In this document: one piece after another, positions 59,372 through 64,000 of the stretch | How the letters are laid out: every line of letters begins with the position of its first letter | Position numbering within the stretch: the first letter of the stretch is position 1 | Origin: Bombyx mori | Taxonomy: Eukaryota; Arthropoda; Insecta; Lepidoptera; Bombycidae | Assembly: GCF_030269925.1 (NCBI RefSeq) | Contig: NC_085110.1 | Location: 9,858,001-9,922,000, forward strand | Length of the DNA stretch: 64,000 nucleotides | Direction of reading: 5' to 3' | The notes under the pieces: generated by a model | Database searches by the model: none | Seen by the model: only the letters and a program-made list of their open reading frames with translations | Told to the model about the DNA's origin: nothing | Position numbers and translations under genes: made by a program

Positions 59372-59631
59372 CCCATGAATCAGCTCGCTGAGTTTCTCGC
59401 CGGATCTTCTCAGCGGGTCGCGATTCCGATCCGGTAGTAGATTCATTCGCGAAGCAGCTGCTCTTGAGCTGTTAGGTCTCCTTCGGAGGCGCTCGGGTAG
59501 CTGTTAGCAAATCCCACCCCTCCTGGCTGAGCCTTTGCTCGCCCACCTGTCCTGGTGAAACTGGAAAAGCCTCCGGGCCACCAGTAATCCTTCAATCATA
59601 AAAAATTAAAAAAATTAAAAAATAATAAAAA
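59372..59631 (+). other. Jockey 3' UTR and A-rich tail
   Basis: The 3' UTR contains the GAGTTTCTCGCCGGATCTTC core and ends CAGTAATCCTTCAATCATAA with an A-rich tail. Most short repeats of this family in the window derive from it or from a relative. Confidence 0.8.
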
Positions 59632-60034
59632 AATATATAAAAACCCAAGATGCACAGTCTCATACAAAAGTAGCACTTGAAACTGTCCCCAAACCATAAA
59701 CACTCACCAATTATATCTACGTAGGTAGTTATAGTTATACTATAAACACATCTTTTGTAAATTCAACTTTACGCGCATTATTTAAAGTTGTTATTACAAA
59801 GCAGTGTACAATAACCCATCAAATTTTACGACCGAAGTTAGCCTGTAGGACAGGACATGGAGTGAAGACGACTATTTGTATATTTTTTTATTATAAGACA
59901 TTGAGTTAGTATTTTAAGAGTTAGTTAAAAGTGTTCTATACCCATAATTATACTTTTATCTGAGCGTAAATATGTTTTTGGGTAGGACATGTGTACATCA
60001 ATCTTTAAATCTTTTCTTTAAAGAAAGTCGTGGT

Positions 60035-60455
60035 GTCGTCGTGGCCTAAAGGATAAGACGCCCGGTGCAATCGTATGTAGCGATGCACCGGTGTTCGAAT
60101 CCCGCAGGCGAGTACCAATTTTTCTGATGAAATACGTACTTAACAAATGTCCACGATGAAGGAATAACATCGTGTAATAAAAATCAAACCCGCAAAATTA
60201 TAATTTGCGTAATTACTGGTGTTAGGGCCTCTTGAGTCCGCACGGGTAGGTACCACCACCCTGCCTATTTCTGCCGTTAAGCAGTAATGCGTTTCGCTTT
60301 GAAGGGTGGGGCAGCCGTTGTAACTATTCTAAGACCTTAAAACCTATATCTCAAGGTGGGTGGCGCATTTACGTTGTAGATGTCTATGGGCTCCACTAAC
60401 TACTTAACACCAGGTGTGCTGTGAGCTCGTCCACCCATCTAAGCAATAAAAAAAA
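60035..60455 (+). mobile_element. Bm1-type SINE, full length
   Basis: The tRNA-like head GTCGTGGCCTAAAGGATAAG with B box GGTGTTCGAATCCCGCAGGC is followed by the full body and CATCTAAGCAATAAAAAAAA. It is the second complete copy in the window. Confidence 0.9.
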
Positions 60456-60525
60456 TATTAAAGTACCTTATACCAAATACTGAACCGATTTCACTTCTAA
60501 TTTTATTACGTTTATTCGGTTTTAG

Positions 60526-60595
60526 GTATTATGATCACTGGGAGAGACGGGAAGTTGTCGGTTTCACCTGCTCGCGAATTAAAGCTTATGTTCAG
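60526..60595 (+). other. Candidate orphan exon
   Basis: A 70-bp segment lies between a good acceptor (TTCGGTTTTAG) and a good donor (TTCAG|GTAACG). Read from its ATG at 60531 it gives MITGRDGKLSVSPARELKLM; in another frame it gives YYDHWERREVVGFTCSRI. It could be a leader exon of the e(y)2 gene downstream, whose first coding exon also has an upstream acceptor, or a first coding exon of an unseen gene. I do not recognise either peptide. Confidence 0.3.
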
Positions 60596-60849
60596 GTAAC
60601 GTGAGGTTATGGATATTCATATAATGAGAATAAACAAGCAATTGTATTAATGTTATATTAAATCTAATTTATAAACTTATATAATTAAAATGTTTTATTG
60701 CATTTAATAATTCTTCACATCCAAATGGTTCCACCTATAACCTCAGCCTTCATGAGTACTCGCACAACTAGTCTGTAAAATTATTCATTTCCTGTTGTTG
60801 AAATTTCTTCTCTCTGGCTCACTAGCTGTCTATACGCTGGGTGTGTGAC

Positions 60850-61140
60850 CTGTCTGATGCTACCAATTTATTTGTTGGGTCAACACTTTATTAGAGAGCT
60901 CTATCTTCCCTTGGGCCTTTTGAATTCGCAACCTGTATATGGTGACTGTCTTCTTGCAATAGCTTAACCAATCTGTTACTGTCCTTGTAGAAACTACCGG
61001 ACCACCATCATATGCTAATTCTTTTCTTGTTTGATGATAAGTCAGCCCCTCACTAAAAGCATACATTATTTGGATTAACATGAGGGACAACCCTAAGTTT
61101 TCCAACCACATCCCAATAGCAATACAAGATATAAGTACTT
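60850..61140 (-). pseudogene. Merlin (ISXO2-like) transposase fragment
   Basis: The minus-strand frame includes LSLMLIQIMYAFSEGLTYHQ and TVTDWLSYCKKT, resembling the N-terminal half of Merlin/ISXO2-type transposases. The catalytic half is not present. It is a remnant. Confidence 0.5.
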
Positions 61141-61959
61141 ACGCACTATAGAAGACACAAGACGCAAATTCTTCACTTAGTCGCTTTCTAGCTCTGTCGC
61201 GCCTTGTATTTCCGACAATTAAAAATTATACATTGAAAAATGCCGTTTAAATGTTGTTTTAAATTTTATTGACAATAAATAATTTTGGACGCCTATTTGT
61301 AGCTTTTTCATTATAACATAAACATAAGTCTGGTTTAAACTACGACTAAGTGAAAAATGCAGTTTGGCGATGCCGCACCTAGTACATAAGTCATATCTTA
61401 TAATAAAATTATAGAAAGAACAATACGACTCGATTAACGATTTGTTTCTCTAGCATAGCATAGCATGTTATGAGGTATTAGGAGTAACGAGTAACGATTA
61501 ATTAGTAATGAGTACTGAATGTATAGTAACGAATACATACGGGTACGTTTTTTTCGTTACTTTTACACCTCTAGTGATAAGCGGCTCAGCTGAGCCCAAC
61601 ACTTGCACATCACTCGACTTTTTTTTGGCCCCTGCACGGTTTATGCATTAGCCGGTGTCAAGTAACAAGATTCGAAGAATTCGCCATTTTAATTATTTAC
61701 AGTACAGTTTATGAATAATAAAAAACGAAGGAAACTGTCCATGTTAGTCATTATTAATATCAGTGTTAGTATGAATTAAATTAGCAGCGTAGGACGATAT
61801 AAATAAATTAAGTTGTGAAAGTAATTTGATTAATGTAGTAATTAACTCTGCAAATTATAACATGAAGGGAAATGAAATGAAGTTGATTAATATTATAAAA
61901 CATGGCATGAAATGGAATGAAGTGAAATGCGATGAGATGATATGGGATGCAATATAATC

Positions 61960-62475
61960 TCAGTAAAATGATGGTAATTTACTGAGACTATTTGAGTGGA
62001 CTTTTTGGAGGATCCCGAGAACTTACGTCCAGCGGCTTTGTGTCATTTTCCCATATTTGTGCACTTTCACAGATATTAAACAATCAACAAACCACCGTTA
62101 TTACACATTTAAACCTGAAGAAACACTAAATAAACAAAATAAACAAATCACACAACTGAGTCGTCTATTATCAAAGGTGGCAATCTGTGCATTTGGACAA
62201 AAAAATGTTATTGATATGTCAATACAGATTGATTTGAATATAATCGTCTCCTTCAAAGAATACGGTTCAAAACCTGCATTAAAATTAAATAAAGGTTAAT
62301 ACTTAACCTGTTATTTATCTAAGATGTCGTTCAGAAGAGTTTTGTGACTGCCAATGGAATACAAAGTCAATAATTCGTTTTTCTGATTTACCAATAATTG
62401 TCCAAAAGTCACATTGCCGGCTTTGATAATAGTCGACTCAACTTCACTCGTCGCGTTCCCGCCAAAAAGTTCCCA
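61960..62475 (-). repeat. Inverted copy of the tandem Helitron's internal segment, split by a MITE
   Basis: The plus strand here (GGAGGATCCCGAGAACTTAC, TTTGTGCACTTTCACAGATA, GTCGCGTTCCCGCCAAAAAG) is complementary to the segment at 34705-34900 within each tandem Helitron. The copies have diverged, and a 282-bp element interrupts this one at 62158-62439. Confidence 0.75.
62158..62439. mobile_element. MITE with about 27-bp terminal inverted repeats
   Basis: The left end GAGTCGTCTATTATCAAAGG and the right end (complement GAGTCGACTATTATCAAAGC) form inverted repeats of about 27 bp. AACT flanks both sides (62154-62157 and 62440-62443) as a likely 4-bp target duplication. The insertion splits the Helitron-internal repeat cleanly, which confirms both borders. 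Confidence 0.8.
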
Positions 62476-63640
62476 AATAAAATAACCTTAAATGATACCA
62501 TAGATTAATATATTAGTTAATTATAAAAAAATATAAAAGATTAGGCGGTATGGTATGATACCTCTGCCTTTCCAGTTGGAAAATAGAACTACTACTGTAC
62601 CGCTTGACAGCTGACATAATGTTGTTATTACTTACAGTGTTACTTACATACAAAAGGGTAGTTTATTTTACTGTCTTGTGAACTTCTGACTTTGTATTGT
62701 ACTATTTGTAGTCATACTTCAACAGCTGAGAGCTATTAAAAATTAGGAAACAGATTGGAAAAATATTGGAAACGCAGCGACATCCCTGGTAGAGTAAATG
62801 TATTAATTGAAAACAAAATATCTATTTGTAGGTTTTAAATATTTTTTCTAAAGCCTTTGTATTAGCTTTTTTATTAGTAAGCATTTTTAGTAATTTTGAT
62901 CCTAAACTGATGAGATGACAGAAGTAATCTATTGTTTCGACATGTTATGGCATTAAACTGTAGTTACTTTTAATCACTTTAAAACTAGCAATATTTTCTA
63001 TAGTAGAGTAAAAGGATAGCAAAGTAAATGTAAAGTAAAAAATGGATAATGTTGCATCAAAATGGATAATGTTGCATCAAAATGGATAATATTAACTTTA
63101 TGGTTTCTTTGAGTTCTGATCTGCTTACTATTAGGTTGTCTGTGAGCTTTACTACAACAACTATCTGAAAAAACAAAACTAGGCTTAGTAGAATCCGGAC
63201 ATAGTAACAAATGTATGAAATTACAATATACAAATTAAAACACTCAAAAAACAATGATTATTTTAATAGTATTCAAGAAATAATTTGTCAAATAAAAATA
63301 TAATAATTTTTAAATCAATATAACTAATTATATTAACATTTTCTTTATCGATTACTTAATTCATTTAGGCATTAATTTTCAATTACTCATACATAAGTAC
63401 ATTCATGACCCGCTTTATCCTTCATATTATTGACATCACTACCTGAATACACCAAACCACCATAATGAATATACTATACACTTGAGGTCTTAATTATACT
63501 GTATATAACTCAGACTGCTGCCCTAAGTCAGATTAGAAAGTTTGCCTCATTCCAAAAATAGCAGGATCATGTTACATATGTACTTATGGAGACTATTTCC
63601 TATAAAAACTCATATGCAGATTTATAACTTGAGTCATATC
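62476..63640. other. Upstream region of e(y)2, nothing recognised
   Basis: AT-rich DNA with a short tandem duplication of AAAATGGATAATGTTGCATC at about 63040-63085 and no supported ORF. An acceptor TTTCAG at 63641-63646 shows that the e(y)2 leader is spliced from somewhere upstream. Confidence 0.4.
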
Positions 63641-63653
63641 TTTCAGCCAAAAA

Positions 63654-64000
63654 ATGACTGTGAATAACACCATTGCACACCAACGTTTAATTCTTAGTGG
63701 AGATCGAGAAAGGTAAACTAGTTGTATACAGCTTCACATAAGATAAAATTGACTTTCCATTTTTACAAAATAACCATATTTTTTTTAGGTTTAAGGAGCT
63801 TTTGAGAAGGAGATTAATAGAATGTGGATGGAGAGATCAAGTCAGAATGCTATGTCGAGACATAGTGAAAGAAAATGAGAGCGGAAACATCACATTTGAT
63901 TCTTTAGTAACAAAGGTGACTCCCCGTGCTAGAGCACTTGTGCCAGATTCAGTGAAAAAAGAATTATTGCAGAAAATTAAAACCCATCTACTCACACAGA
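63654..64000 (+). CDS. e(y)2: e(y)2/ENY2 transcription and mRNA-export factor, partial at window end
   Basis: This is a small subunit shared by the SAGA deubiquitinase module and the TREX-2 mRNA export complex. Exon 1 is 63654-63712 ([19 protein letters not shown]), exon 2 starts at 63789 after TTTTTTTAG and is open to the window end. The signature [19 protein letters not shown] is followed by [20 protein letters not shown] and [11 protein letters not shown]. About 90 residues are visible, close to the full length of the family (about 100), so only a few C-terminal residues and the 3' UTR are missing. The ATG follows an acceptor TTTCAG by 7 bp, so the leader is spliced. Confidence 0.93.

Larger units (their letters stand above)
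47561..59631 (+). mobile_element. Full-length Jockey-clade LINE interrupted by a BEL/Pao element
   Basis: The element is flanked by AATATATAAAAA at 47549-47560 and 59632-59643, a 12-bp target duplication. It has a 5' UTR (47561-47953), ORF1, ORF2 and a 3' UTR (59372 to the A-rich tail). Without the BEL/Pao insertion and one copy of its 5-bp duplication it would be about 4.76 kb, normal for Jockey. ORF1 and ORF2 are both broken and the endonuclease N-terminus is missing. Confidence 0.88.

Overview
This 64 kb window looks like nuclear DNA of a silk moth, most likely Bombyx mori or a close relative. The evidence is many copies of the tRNA-headed Bm1-type SINE, a maT-type (DD37D) mariner, a Jockey-clade LINE, a BEL/Pao LTR element, several Helitrons, AT-rich introns with GT-AG signals, and insect-type genes. 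No prokaryotic features, CRISPR arrays or convincing tRNA/rRNA genes were seen. All calls come from reading the sequence; no database search was run.

Layout. 1-6.9 kb: last six coding exons of a tensin (blistery-like) gene, + strand, with SH2 and PTB domains. 9.7-10.1 kb: a small sulfakinin precursor gene, - strand, with a recognisable TATA box and 5' UTR intron. 10.6-14.3 kb: a complete five-exon gene for a 310-residue alanine-rich coiled-coil protein of unknown function, + strand, divergent from sulfakinin. 15.4-41.6 kb: a large + strand gene (25 coding exons, about 1448 residues) for a CD109/alpha-2-macroglobulin (TEP superfamily) protein. It has a signal peptide and a probable C-terminal GPI signal, but the thioester motif is gone. 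43.4-45.6 kb: a complete six-exon ninaA-type membrane-anchored cyclophilin gene, - strand. 63.65-64.0 kb: the start of an e(y)2/ENY2 gene (SAGA/TREX-2 subunit), + strand, running off the window.

Mobile DNA dominates the rest. A full-length Jockey element (47.56-59.63 kb, 12-bp target duplication) is split inside its reverse transcriptase by an oppositely oriented, defective BEL/Pao element (50.95-58.26 kb, 5-bp target duplication). One LTR of that element has itself been hit by a 308-bp insertion. Intron 18 of the CD109-like gene is almost entirely Helitron: an outer element is interrupted by a small Helitron and by two identical 1672-bp Helitrons fused head to tail with an exact CTAG/TC junction. 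A mariner lies in the CD109-like 5' intron, a LINE fragment with RNase H and a 15-bp target duplication in intron 12, and MITEs near 42.9, 45.9 and 62.2 kb.

The genes do not form a pathway. The most interesting signals are the Helitron tandem, the thioester-less GPI-type A2M protein, a repeat insertion that duplicated a splice acceptor, and the three-level retrotransposon nest.
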